From contig JAKBLM010000011.1 in NCBI GenBank assembly GCA_021832085.1, positions 28,067 through 92,066 of the forward strand: DNA of 64,000 nucleotides, read 5' to 3'. The notes under the pieces were generated by a model that saw nothing but the letters and a program-made list of their open reading frames with translations, had not been told where the DNA came from and did not search any database. The DNA comes from Acidobacteriota bacterium (GTDB taxonomy: Bacteria > Acidobacteriota > Terriglobia > Acidiferrales > UBA7541). Of the stretch, positions 1 through 8,700 are shown piece after piece; within the stretch, counting starts at the first letter, position 1, and the number at the start of each line of letters is the position of its first letter. Made by a program: the position numbers and the translations under genes.

Positions 1-85
1 CATGGCCTCCGATCTCATTCCGGCTATCCGAGATGCCCTCGCCGGCCGCAGTTTCATCTCCCCGTCCGTTTCCCGCCAACTCTGA
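1..85 (+). CDS. C-terminal fragment of a probable response regulator (cut by window edge)
   Basis: An open frame enters from the left edge and stops at TGA 83-85. Its last residues read SDLIPAIRDALAGRSFISPSV. From memory, this resembles the end of the receiver domain and the linker of NarL/FixJ-type response regulators, where the final receiver helix carries LxxAIRxxLxG followed by a SPxV turn. No DNA-binding helix-turn-helix follows before the stop, so the protein is either receiver-only or frameshifted. The call rests on about 27 residues; the family is plausible, not proven. Confidence 0.4.
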   Translation, partial: MASDLIPAIRDALAGRSFISPSVSRQL

Positions 86-238
86 TCCGCATCTCCCACA
101 GGTCCGTTGACCGGAGGACTTTGATTGCCCTCCGCGATAAAGGGGCCAACCCGAGCTCAACACGCCCCGTCGGCCGCCCGGATGCGCACACACCCGCGCA
201 ACTGGAGTTGCGACGGGCTCTTCACTTGCCGCGGCAGA

Positions 239-877
239 TTACCAGGTCGATTTCTTCTTTTTGCCGAGGTAGATCACCAAGCCGGTGGTCACTTGAAGGT
301 TGTCCTGCCGGGTATTCAGGAAGTTGGTCATTAGGTATTCACCCTGCACCCGGATCGCGGCCCACTTGTTCATCTTGTAATCAATGCCGCCCCCAGCTGT
401 CATCGCGAATTTCGTGTCCGGTTCGGAAACTTCCATATACCCCCGGCTCACGTGCATGGCGCCGAACGTCGTGTCGGCAAACAGCGTGGCTTTCTGAAAC
501 TTCCGGTAGCTGAAAACCGGGCCGTAGGTGAAATCCTGCGCCGTGACGTTGGTTCCCTTGAGCGTCCCGCCCCACGCGTTGAATTCAAACCGGCCGCCAA
601 ACCAGCTATTCAGGTTCTCCGTCAGCGAAAACGTGCCGCCGTTCAGTCCGAAACTCGAGCCGGTCCCGTTGAGATTGGCCCGCAGGTAGCTGTAGCCGCC
701 GTAAAGTTCCCACTCGGCAAATGCCGGTCCTTTCGACTGCGGCTTTGTCTTTGCCTGCGTCTTCGCGCTGGAATGCGACAGCATCTTTGGAAGCAGCACC
801 TTGCCCTCGGGAGTCTGTGCGTGGAGCGGCACACAAAGCAGCAAGATGGCTGGAAGGAACCAAAGCACTCGCCTCAT
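239..877 (-). CDS. Outer-membrane beta-barrel protein (OmpA/OMP_b-brl-like)
   Basis: A 212-residue secreted protein. The N-terminus is a classical signal peptide: MRR, a hydrophobic run and a likely cleavage after HAQ near residue 21. A Lys/Gln-rich linker follows (residues about 35-50), then about 160 residues of alternating aromatic/polar strands beginning ELYGGYSYL, typical of small 8-stranded outer-membrane barrels in Acidobacteriota. The last strand is followed by a basic KKKK tail rather than a terminal aromatic, which is a little unusual. ATG 877 is preferred over the upstream TTG because AGGAG lies about 8 nt in front of it. It is a single gene, convergent with the fragment at the left edge. 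No enzymatic function can be assigned; a structural or porin-like role is inferred. Confidence 0.75.
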   Translation of the reverse strand: MRRVLWFLPAILLLCVPLHAQTPEGKVLLPKMLSHSSAKTQAKTKPQSKGPAFAEWELYGGYSYLRANLNGTGSSFGLNGGTFSLTENLNSWFGGRFEFNAWGGTLKGTNVTAQDFTYGPVFSYRKFQKATLFADTTFGAMHVSRGYMEVSEPDTKFAMTAGGGIDYKMNKWAAIRVQGEYLMTNFLNTRQDNLQVTTGLVIYLGKKKKSTW

Positions 878-1006
878 CAAATTGTCTCCTTGCGCGCATC
901 CGCGCGGTCACCGGCATCGGCGAACGGACACTCCGCCTCCGACCGGAAGAACGAATTCATTCCCGTCACTCGCTTTTGAGAAACCTGTCGCACGCTACCG
1001 GTCCTT

Positions 1007-4000
1007 TCATTTCACCTGCAGGCTTACGGTCGTTGTCTTCGTGATCGACCCCGCCGTGCCCACCACGCTTACCTGGTAGGTTCCGGCCGGCGTCCCCGGG
1101 ATCACTCCCGCCTTCGTGCCGCCATTGCACGCTGCCGAAAGCAGTGTGACCGTCAGGGCCAGCGCGAGCGCCGAGAGCGTCCGCCGCACTCGCAGCCCCG
1201 GCACTACCGCGCTCAGCAGCAGCGCGAGCAGCAGCAATCCCAGCCACACGGTCAATAGGATCCCCATTGGGCCGGTCGGTTCGATCGGCCATCTCGAAAC
1301 CGGTGTGGGAGGCACAATGGTGCGCGCCCCGGTCGTGATCGCCAGCGTCACGTTCGTTGGGCCGCTGAGCGTCACCGGATTTGAAGAAGCCTCGCACGAG
1401 GCCGCTGCCGGCAAACCGCTGCAGGTCAGCCCGACCGCCTGGGAAAATGTCCCGGTCGGCGTCAACGTCAGCGTGAAGTCCGCCGTCTGTCCCGCAGAAA
1501 TCGTGGCGCTCGGTGGCTGCGCGCTCATCGTGAAGTCGTTTTGCACGCCGACCCCGGTGCCCGTCAGCATGACAATCTGCGGACTGCCCGGAGCATTGTC
1601 CGACAAGGTTAGCGCTCCGATGCTCGAGCCGGCGGCCTGCGGCGTGAACGTAACGTTGATCGTGCAGTTGGTTCCCGGCTGCAGTGGAGCCTTGGTGCAA
1701 TCGTCGGTTTCCGAAAACGCTCCGCTGGCGACGATGCTCGAAAAGGTGATCGCGATGGGGCCCTGATTGGTAGCCGTCACCGTCTGCACCGAACTCGCCA
1801 CGCCTACGTCCTGGTTCCCGAAGGCCAGGTTCGTAGCCGAAAGCTCCAGCGTCGAAGTGCTTCCGCTCAGGCTGATCACTTGCGGACTGCCCGGCGCGGT
1901 GTCGCTGATGGCAACCTGGGCCACGCTGGTCCCGATCGTTGTCGGCGTGAAGGTTACCGAAATCGTGCACTGCCCACCTGCCGGTAGCGAGGAGCCACAG
2001 GTGGTGGTCTCGGCGAACGCCGAGGCATTGGTACCGGTGAGCGTAATCCCGTTGATCGTCAGCGGCCCGCCCTCGTTGGTCACTGTCACCGTCTGCGGCT
2101 GGCTGGTCGTGCCCACGCTCTGCGCCGAAAAGACCAGTCCGGCCGGGTTCAGTGCCACTCCCGCCAGCGTGCTAACTTTCGATATGAAGGCATCGCAGTT
2201 GCCGCCCGAGGCGGCCTGCAGCGGATTCGCCAGCGGGAAATCAAGAGAGCACGTCTGCCCGGTCACATAGGCCGATCCGCTCGAATCGACCGCGATTGCG
2301 TTGGCAATATCGGTATTCGTGCCGCCCAGGTAGCTGGAATAGATCAGCCCTGTGCCCGTCGGATTGATCTTGGTGACGAAGGCGTCATCGTTGCCGCCTC
2401 CGTACTTCGGCTGGAAAGCGCCCTGCACGATCGGGAAATTCGTCGATACCGTCGACCCGGTGATGTAGGCGTCTCCAGAAGAATCGACCGCAACACCGTT
2501 CGCCTCGTCCGCAAGGCTCCCGCCGATGTACCGGAAATACACCAAGGAACCGGCTCCCGACGCCGCCGGATTCAGCTTCGCCACGAACGCGTCTCCGCCC
2601 CCGGCGTACGAATTGACTGGCGTGACCGGTCCCAGCGTAGCCGACGCCGTCACTCCGGCCACGTAGGCATTTCCCGAACTGTCGACGGCAACCGCGTTCG
2701 CCTGGTCGAGCCCGCTGCCCCCTAGATAAGTCGAATAGAGCAACGAGGCCGCTCCCGTTGCGTTAGTGTTCACCTTCGTAAAGAACGCGTCACCCGCGCC
2801 TCCGTAAGCCGGATCGACGGCATTCAGCACCGGGAAATCGGAAGAATACGTCAAGCCGGCAACAAAGGCCTCGCCCGAGTTGTCGGTGCCAACGCCGTAA
2901 GCAACGTCCTCATTGCTCCCGCCCAAATACGTGGAATATTCGACGGTGGATCCCGTGGCGCTGAGGGTGATCAGGAAGGCGTCGGTGCCACCACCGTAGG
3001 TCTGCTGAAATCCCGTGTTCGTGGTCTGGATAAAAGACGGCCCGACGAAGGCATCAGTAGTCTGGCCAACAATGTACGCAATTCCACTCGTGTCTACCGC
3101 GATGGCATTGCAACTGACGTGCTGGTCATATCCGACATAGCTGGAGTAAACAAGACCCGAACCGGCCGCGTTCAGTTTGCTGACGAACCCGTTCTGGACA
3201 ATTAGGTGATGCGGATTGATCGTGGCTCCGCAGGCCCCGTCGGTACCGCAATTGGGAAAAGCCGCAAGCGGTGTCACCGGAAAGTTGGTCGAAGTCGTCG
3301 ACCCCGTTACGTACGCGTCGCCGAGGAAATCGACGGCTATTCCGTTCGCGATGTCCATGCTCGATCCGCCCAGGTAGGTGGAGTAGAGCAAGGTCGAGCC
3401 ATCGGCGCTGATTTTCGACACGAATGCGTCCTGGGGAAAGTCCGTCGGCCCGCCGGCGCTCGGCTGTAACGGATGCGCCGTGGGGAAATTGGTGGAAAAC
3501 GTTCCGCCAGCGATGAACGCCGTGTCGTCGCTCGCCACTGCGATCGAGTTCGCGACGTCAATATTGCTCCCGCCGAGGTAAGTCGAATAAGCCAGCGTCG
3601 GATCGATCACCAGTGGCCGAGCATGATCGTACTTCCCCAGGCGCACCGTCACCAGCCGCGCACCTTCGATTGCGTAGCGCGCGGGCACCAGATTCCTCTC
3701 GCCGTCCGCCTGCTGATAAGCGATGGGCTTGTGAAATTGCACCACCCCATTCGAGAGGCTCGCCTCAAGGTTCCCCGATTGGTCGATCCGCAGTTTCCGC
3801 GCCCCGTCGACGCGCAGCCGAATCTCTCGCGCCTGCCCGCCTGGCTCAATCTCAAACTCGTATTCCAGTTTCCCCTGTGTCCCAAAGTAGACCAGGTTGA
3901 TGTCCGGGTAGACGCCGGACTCCATCACTTCCCGGTAGTTCGGGATGTTCGTGTGCCATTTCGAGGGCACGTTGCCAATCAGGTAGTTCGATTTGCCCGG

Positions 4001-4474
4001 CAGTTCGTCGCGCGCCACCATCCGCGCCGGTCTGCGAGCGCCCACCAGCGCCATCGAGAGAACCGAGGCCTTTTCGCCGTGCACAGCCGACCGCCGCTGC
4101 GGTCCCACAGCTTGCTTTGCGCCGCTGCGCCGTTTCTTCGGAGCACGCAACACTAGTACTGCCCGCCGCGGTGTCAGAAAAGTGAGGTAGCCGCTGCCGC
4201 GCGCCAGGAATCGCACCGGGTGGCTCGTCTGCCCCACATTCGGCTCAAACGCCATCGGCAACCGCCGGTACTCCTGCGCAATTACGCGGGAGCGTTTGGC
4301 GTTCGGGTGCGTCGAGGCCGCGGCTAAAGGAAGACCGGTGGTGCGGAATGAAGGCGTTACAGCAACTTGTGCCCGGCTCAGTCCCCTCTCTCGCCGAAGG
4401 TGATTATGATGAAAAAGCAACAGGGCCCCGGCAAAGCAGAGTGTGATACAGACACCCAGCCCAATTCTGCGCAT
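1007..4474 (-). CDS. SBBP-repeat beta-propeller / choice-of-anchor-D surface protein
   Basis: A 1155-residue exported protein. The N-terminus is a signal/anchor helix. A conserved N-terminal domain with a FEPNVGQT motif follows, then about eight repeats of the SBBP type with core YSTYLGGS...D.A..IAVD..G.AYV.G.T (roughly residues 280-750), which fold as a beta-propeller. Two choice-of-anchor-D Ig-like domains come next (G.....Q.VTVTN.G.....I..). The C-terminus has a hydrophobic helix (GILLTVWLGLLLLALLL), a second hydrophobic stretch ending in AAC, and a short beta segment with GTPAGTYQVSV. The frame stays open to 4771, but ATG 4474 has AAGGGAGA just upstream and begins the signal sequence. Such proteins are abundant in Acidobacteriota and are thought to act in adhesion or matrix contact; no ligand is known. 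Family confidence is high, function unknown. Confidence 0.85.
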   Translation of the reverse strand: MRRIGLGVCITLCFAGALLLFHHNHLRRERGLSRAQVAVTPSFRTTGLPLAAASTHPNAKRSRVIAQEYRRLPMAFEPNVGQTSHPVRFLARGSGYLTFLTPRRAVLVLRAPKKRRSGAKQAVGPQRRSAVHGEKASVLSMALVGARRPARMVARDELPGKSNYLIGNVPSKWHTNIPNYREVMESGVYPDINLVYFGTQGKLEYEFEIEPGGQAREIRLRVDGARKLRIDQSGNLEASLSNGVVQFHKPIAYQQADGERNLVPARYAIEGARLVTVRLGKYDHARPLVIDPTLAYSTYLGGSNIDVANSIAVASDDTAFIAGGTFSTNFPTAHPLQPSAGGPTDFPQDAFVSKISADGSTLLYSTYLGGSSMDIANGIAVDFLGDAYVTGSTTSTNFPVTPLAAFPNCGTDGACGATINPHHLIVQNGFVSKLNAAGSGLVYSSYVGYDQHVSCNAIAVDTSGIAYIVGQTTDAFVGPSFIQTTNTGFQQTYGGGTDAFLITLSATGSTVEYSTYLGGSNEDVAYGVGTDNSGEAFVAGLTYSSDFPVLNAVDPAYGGAGDAFFTKVNTNATGAASLLYSTYLGGSGLDQANAVAVDSSGNAYVAGVTASATLGPVTPVNSYAGGGDAFVAKLNPAASGAGSLVYFRYIGGSLADEANGVAVDSSGDAYITGSTVSTNFPIVQGAFQPKYGGGNDDAFVTKINPTGTGLIYSSYLGGTNTDIANAIAVDSSGSAYVTGQTCSLDFPLANPLQAASGGNCDAFISKVSTLAGVALNPAGLVFSAQSVGTTSQPQTVTVTNEGGPLTINGITLTGTNASAFAETTTCGSSLPAGGQCTISVTFTPTTIGTSVAQVAISDTAPGSPQVISLSGSTSTLELSATNLAFGNQDVGVASSVQTVTATNQGPIAITFSSIVASGAFSETDDCTKAPLQPGTNCTINVTFTPQAAGSSIGALTLSDNAPGSPQIVMLTGTGVGVQNDFTMSAQPPSATISAGQTADFTLTLTPTGTFSQAVGLTCSGLPAAASCEASSNPVTLSGPTNVTLAITTGARTIVPPTPVSRWPIEPTGPMGILLTVWLGLLLLALLLSAVVPGLRVRRTLSALALALTVTLLSAACNGGTKAGVIPGTPAGTYQVSVVGTAGSITKTTTVSLQVK

Positions 4475-4946
4475 GCAATTCTCCCTTTGGGTCCGAATCA
4501 AACTCACGACCACATGAACACAGGCCCCGCTCTTGCAGCGCTTTACCGCTGCCTCGCGTTGCGCATGTTTGCCAAAATCATCAGGAAAATCAATGAATAC
4601 GAGTTTCCGGTGTGTCGTATCAGCAAGTGTCTGTATGGGATTGTGGGCGCAAGTCAGACTCCGGATCTGACCCATTCGCCGTCGGCAAATACACCTTTCC
4701 GCTACGGGTCTTGCCGCTTTAGCTTTAATTGTCTGCCGGAAATATGATCGTCGCGCAAACGGCCAGGTCACAAAAGTGTTTCTCAGTCCGAGAGTGTCCG
4801 TCTGAATACGGCAACGCGGGGCGAGCGCCTGAGTCCTTCATGTCGGCCGCCCTTCGCGGCCATGCCGCTGCTTGCGGCCGGGAACCGACACGTATCGCCC
4901 CGCGTTCGCTGGTGCGATGGGCTACCTTACAACGGCCGAGCCATCC
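4475..4946. other. 472-bp intergenic stretch, long leader of the surface-protein gene
   Basis: No credible gene lies here. It is the 5' region of the surface-protein gene and the 3' side of the hibernation factor. A perfect 6-bp inverted repeat with a 7-nt loop lies at 4653-4671 (GTCAGA / TCTGAC). No known riboswitch class could be matched by eye. Confidence 0.4.
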
Positions 4947-5300
4947 TCAGGCTTCGACCGAAACGGGGCGCCGCAGCCGCTTCCGTTTCCATTCGTAGTC
5001 TTTCCGCGAGAGGCGCTGGCGCTTGTTCACCTGGAGTTCCATCTCGTCAAAGGCCCTGCGCAGGGCAAAACGTGCTTCGTTGTTGCTGGCCGAGGCGTGG
5101 AGTGTGGCCGAGGGCAGCTTCAGATTGAGGGTAACGATGTAGGTGTGCTTGCGGGAGTTTTTCTCGTAGCAGGCATGGAGCGAAATCGCATCCGGGTCAT
5201 AGCGCTCCAGCCAGCGATCCATTTTGCCAGCGTACCGTGCAATATCCTGCTCGATTTGAGGGCGAAAGTCGTCGCACTTGTACTGAACGCTTAGGTTCAT
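4947..5300 (-). CDS. Ribosome hibernation promotion factor, HPF/RaiA family (short form)
   Basis: 117 residues covering one S30AE domain. The N-terminus (MNLSVQYKCDDF) has the beta1 strand, followed by an amphipathic helix with LERYDPDAISLHACYEKN, a strand (YIVTLNLKLPSATLHA) and the closing helix with AFDEMELQVNKRQRL. The long-form C-terminal dimerisation domain is absent, so it is the short HPF/YfiA type, with a basic KRKRLRR tail. Such proteins bind the 30S decoding region in stationary phase and inactivate or protect ribosomes. ATG 5300 is the only good start, with a GGAAGGAG-like site upstream. It is monocistronic, pointing the same way as the surface-protein gene but 470 bp away. Confidence 0.85.
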   Translation of the reverse strand: MNLSVQYKCDDFRPQIEQDIARYAGKMDRWLERYDPDAISLHACYEKNSRKHTYIVTLNLKLPSATLHASASNNEARFALRRAFDEMELQVNKRQRLSRKDYEWKRKRLRRPVSVEA

Positions 5301-5532
5301 CGCGAACTCCTTCCGGTGGAAAAATCTGAGGATCGTAAGCGTGGACCGGTTTCTGCATGATTGGACTTCACCGGCACTTTCAGCATAGCTCCCGGCTGCC
5401 CTCGAATCAACGCCTCGCTGAAATCTCTTTCCGCTGCTGCTGTTAGCTGTTGCGTTTCAGGCAGTTACCTGCCAAGAAATCCCCGCAATTGACACCGCGC
5501 CCGAATCCCCTTAGCCTCGAATTTCTCCGTCC

Positions 5533-6456
5533 ATGACCCGATCGAGCGAGTCCGCGCACCCGCAAGCCCGCATCCGCGTCGGGCCGGCTGGCTGGTCCTA
5601 CGCCGACTGGGCCGGGGTGGTCTATCCGTCGCATCGCGGCCCGGATTTTCACGAAGCGAGCTACCTCGCCCGCTATTTCGACACGATCGAGATCAATACG
5701 TCTTTCTACCAGCCGCCGCGGCCCGAGATGGCCCGCCGCTGGGTCGAGCGCGTCTCGTTCAATCCGAATTTCCTCTTCACTGCCAAGCTCTGGCAGCGCT
5801 TCACCCATGAAACCGAAGCCACCCCCGACGATGTGCGCGCCTTCCGCGCCGGCATCGATCCGCTTGCCGATGCCGGCCGCCTGGGCGCCCTGCTCCTGCA
5901 GTTCCCTTTCTCGTTCCACAACACACCGGAAAATCAAGCGCGCCTGGAAAAGTTGATTCAGGATTTCGGTCTGTATCCGCTGGTGGTCGAGGTCCGCCAC
6001 TCCACCTGGAACAAACGCGAGTTCTTTCACATGCTCCACGAGCGCGGCGTCGGCTTCTGCAACATCGACCAGCCGGTGATCGGCCGCTCGATGCGGCCCT
6101 CCGAACGCGCCACCGCCCCGGTCGGCTACATTCGCCTTCACGGCCGCCGCTACGACACATGGTTCAGCGACGATCCCGCCTCGCCGCCGGAGGAGCGCTA
6201 CAACTACCTCTATTCTGCGAAGGAACTCGAGCCTTGGGCCGAGCGCGCCCGCCACGTCGCCGCGAGCACCCGCACCACCTTCGTTATCACCAACAATCAT
6301 TTCCAGGGCAAAGCCGTCGTCAACGCCCTGGAACTGATCAATCTCCTCACCGGCGCCAAAATCGACGTCCCCGAACCTTTGCGCCACCACTACCCCGAAC
6401 TCAACCAGATCGCCAGCCAACCCGAACGCGAACCCACCCTTTTCCCCGAGATGTGA
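5533..6456 (+). CDS. DUF72 family protein (YecE-like)
   Basis: 307 residues, standard length for DUF72. Family signatures are visible: the N-terminal RVGPAGWSYADWAGVVYP strand, YFDTIEINTSFYQPP, NFLFTAKLWQRFTHE, LGALLLQFPFSF, VVEVRHSTW, GYIRLHGR and the C-terminal VITNNHFQGKAVVNALEL. DUF72 proteins fold as a TIM-like barrel and are often found near DNA-repair or nucleotide genes; no reaction is established. The ATG has only a weak ribosome-binding site. Its neighbours are unrelated (HPF on the other strand upstream, the zinc-ribbon gene convergent downstream). Confidence 0.9.
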   Translation: MTRSSESAHPQARIRVGPAGWSYADWAGVVYPSHRGPDFHEASYLARYFDTIEINTSFYQPPRPEMARRWVERVSFNPNFLFTAKLWQRFTHETEATPDDVRAFRAGIDPLADAGRLGALLLQFPFSFHNTPENQARLEKLIQDFGLYPLVVEVRHSTWNKREFFHMLHERGVGFCNIDQPVIGRSMRPSERATAPVGYIRLHGRRYDTWFSDDPASPPEERYNYLYSAKELEPWAERARHVAASTRTTFVITNNHFQGKAVVNALELINLLTGAKIDVPEPLRHHYPELNQIASQPEREPTLFPEM

Positions 6457-6658
6457 TTTTTTCGCTTCCCGTAGTGCCGTCTGCCCGCACGCTCCCACCG
6501 ATGACTTAAGCAGGTGCGCTCAGCGAAATCCCAGGCGAATGCGCGCACTCGTGCCTGGCCCACGCGGCGTTAACGCTCGTAGAGTAATAGCCGAATTACA
6601 AGGGAAATGCGACGACGAGACCTACGGCTTGCGGCGGCCCAGACTTGCGACCTCGGCC

Positions 6659-7120
6659 TTACTTCTTGAACAGATCCTCGAACGCCTTGCGCGCGTCAGT
6701 CGGACGCGCGCCGCCGTTCGTCGGCACCGGCGCCGACTGCGTCGTCACTGGCGAAGTATCCTTTTCGACGGTCATCCGGAATTCGAAGAACGTGCAATCA
6801 TTCCGCGCATTCTTGTTCCCGATCCGATCGGGAATCGGCTGGGTGCACTCGAAACGTGCTCCGGTGTCGAAATGAACACACTGCTTGCAACTGTGGAGTT
6901 CCGCCTGGCAACGCGGGCACTGGCCGGTCGGGTCGAAACCCGCCAGGAGCACCGCGCCGCAATTGGCGCAACGGGCGCGCAGCACCGTGCCCACCATCCG
7001 CGGCGTCTTCGGGCCCAACCGTTCCTGGCGTGCCGGCCGTGGTTCGGGCGGCCGACGATCCTTCGGCGACTCCTCCCGGTCGTTGCTCATGTAACCCCTA
7101 TGCTTATACTTCCGCTCCAT
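6659..7120 (-). CDS. Conserved Cys-rich zinc-ribbon protein, function unknown
   Basis: 153 residues. A charged, Pro/Arg-rich N-terminus (1-45) is followed by a zinc ribbon CANCG...CPRC (about 50-72) and a second Cys set CKQC...C...C within about 78-115, ending CTFFEF. The tail (116-153) is low complexity with a final helix (ARKAFEDLFKK). Ten or so Cys/His positions suggest two metal sites. No enzymatic motif is visible. ATG 7120 is chosen because GGAGGA precedes it by about 6 nt; an in-frame ATG at 7090 is less well supported. It starts about 150 bp downstream of the stop of hpnE on the same strand, so it could be the last gene of the hopanoid transcript or stand alone. It resembles uncharacterised acidobacterial proteins; a role cannot be named. 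Confidence 0.7.
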   Translation of the reverse strand: MERKYKHRGYMSNDREESPKDRRPPEPRPARQERLGPKTPRMVGTVLRARCANCGAVLLAGFDPTGQCPRCQAELHSCKQCVHFDTGARFECTQPIPDRIGNKNARNDCTFFEFRMTVEKDTSPVTTQSAPVPTNGGARPTDARKAFEDLFKK

Positions 7121-7272
7121 CCTTTTCCTCCGGGGGAAGACTCATCATTATGACCTATCGAGGAATGCGCCGGCGTTTTACCGTGGACTCCCGACGGGCA
7201 ATCCAACCAGAGCGACTGCTTCCGGCCCTCGGCCGGGTGCCTGTAAAAACTCCCCTGTTCCTGCTCCTCCAG

Positions 7273-8700
7273 CTACGAACGAACCAGCATTTGGACAAAC
7301 CCCTCAGGCGGCAAATCTGGCTGGAGGAAAGTGCGGTGCTGGCCCGCGCGGCTCAAAATGGCCTGAGCGGCCAGATATCCGCTGCGGACTGCACTCTCCA
7401 TTGTCGCAGGCCAACCCGTTCTCGTCCAGTCCCCAGCAAGGAAAAGTTGTCGTATCGGACTCTGCGCCTCGGGCCGCCAGCGGTCCACTCCCAGCGCCGG
7501 CGAAAAGGTCGCCGCGGTCTCCTTCACTACCGTCGCCTTCACCATCCGCGCCGTCCGCGTCACCGGCAGCACCTCGCCGAGTTCCTTCCGCACCAGCTCG
7601 ATGATTTCCTGCCTCGACCGCGAAACCAGGTCGTACGATGCGCTGATCACCACCTGCAGGTATTGGCCTTGCCCGCCCGGACCATTGCCGCTCCCGTTTG
7701 CGGCCGCCTCCAGCAGCCGCGTCTTGTTGAAGATCCACTGGCTTTCCATCCCCATCAGTGCCAGAAACGGTTCCTGCGTCACTTCGCGGTCAAACCACAG
7801 GTGCACGCCCGTGATCGGCGAACTGCCGAACTGCCGCAGTTGCCCGAATACCGGTTCCCGCTCCACTACTTCGGCCGGCAGCAGATCGAGCAGTGCACTG
7901 TGTGGTACCGCGGACACATAGGCGTCGGCCGCCTCTTCGCTGCCATCCTCGAGCACGAGCCCCACCACACGGCCCTCCTCGATGCTGAAGCCGGAAACGC
8001 GCGCTCGCGTCCGAATCTCCCCGCCGCGCTGCTCCAGCGCGCTGCGGCAGCCGGCGTACAGCTCGCCCAGCGGCACTGCGGGCACGCCGATCCGGTAGCC
8101 GGCGTGGTTCATCAGGAAACCTTTCCAAAAAACATCGATGCCGTACTGCGCCTGCGTCCGATCGAGTTCCTCGTCAAGCGCGCTCACCAGCACCACGCGC
8201 CAGAACCGCTCGATCGCCCCCGGCGTCTGCCGCTGCTCTCGCAGCCATTCGAGCATTGTCGCCGCCGTCGCGCCCTCCGGCCGTCCGCCGCTGCGCAGGA
8301 TCGCCATCAGCGCGCGCGCGATGGCGAGTTTATCGGCCACGCTCAGCCCGCGAAAACACGCGAACGACGGCCCTAGGTGCAACGGCGCCGGCAGCGGCCA
8401 CGGGCCGATGCGCGAGATCCGGCCGCTACGATCGGCAAAGGCCAGCCGCTCGAAATACCGGATCTTTTCCTGCGCCCCTACGCGTCCGTAGAAATCCTCC
8501 AGGTTCGTGCAGCAGCCCAGTGTCACGTGCTGGCAGTTGTCGATTTCCGTGCCGTCGGGAAGTGTGTAGGATGCGGCGCGCCCGCCAAGGTGCGGCCGCT
8601 TTTCCAGCAGCCGGACACGCCAGCCGGCCTCAGCGAGTGCGATGGCGGAGGAGAGCCCAGCCAAGCCCCCGCCAACTACGATCACGCTGCTTGAATTCAT
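7273..8700 (-). CDS. hpnE: Hydroxysqualene dehydroxylase HpnE
   Basis: 475 residues, the usual length of squalene-associated FAD-dependent desaturases. The N-terminal dinucleotide-binding motif VVGGGLAGLSSA is at residues 8-19, followed by LLEKRPHLGGRA. Further on are NCQHVTLGC (family-specific), FWRVVLVSALDEELDR and the C-terminal FAD-closing motif FLAGDWTRTGWPATMESAVRSG. HpnE reduces hydroxysqualene to squalene, the third step of the HpnC-D-E route from farnesyl diphosphate. It is the last hpn gene of the operon and its start overlaps the 3' end of hpnD by 71 bp. The FAD motif needs this N-terminus, and GGGAG lies about 8 nt upstream of ATG 8700, so the start is firm. Confidence 0.92.
   Translation of the reverse strand: MNSSSVIVVGGGLAGLSSAIALAEAGWRVRLLEKRPHLGGRAASYTLPDGTEIDNCQHVTLGCCTNLEDFYGRVGAQEKIRYFERLAFADRSGRISRIGPWPLPAPLHLGPSFACFRGLSVADKLAIARALMAILRSGGRPEGATAATMLEWLREQRQTPGAIERFWRVVLVSALDEELDRTQAQYGIDVFWKGFLMNHAGYRIGVPAVPLGELYAGCRSALEQRGGEIRTRARVSGFSIEEGRVVGLVLEDGSEEAADAYVSAVPHSALLDLLPAEVVEREPVFGQLRQFGSSPITGVHLWFDREVTQEPFLALMGMESQWIFNKTRLLEAAANGSGNGPGGQGQYLQVVISASYDLVSRSRQEIIELVRKELGEVLPVTRTARMVKATVVKETAATFSPALGVDRWRPEAQSPIRQLFLAGDWTRTGWPATMESAVRSGYLAAQAILSRAGQHRTFLQPDLPPEGFVQMLVRS

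Noticed and set aside
4600..4760. Cyclic-di-GMP-type riboswitch in the surface-protein leader
   Set aside because: The GEMM core could not be matched; only an isolated small hairpin is present.
4475..4771. N-terminal extension of the SBBP protein
   Set aside because: No ribosome-binding site for the early start, and the signal sequence plus Shine-Dalgarno fit ATG 4474.
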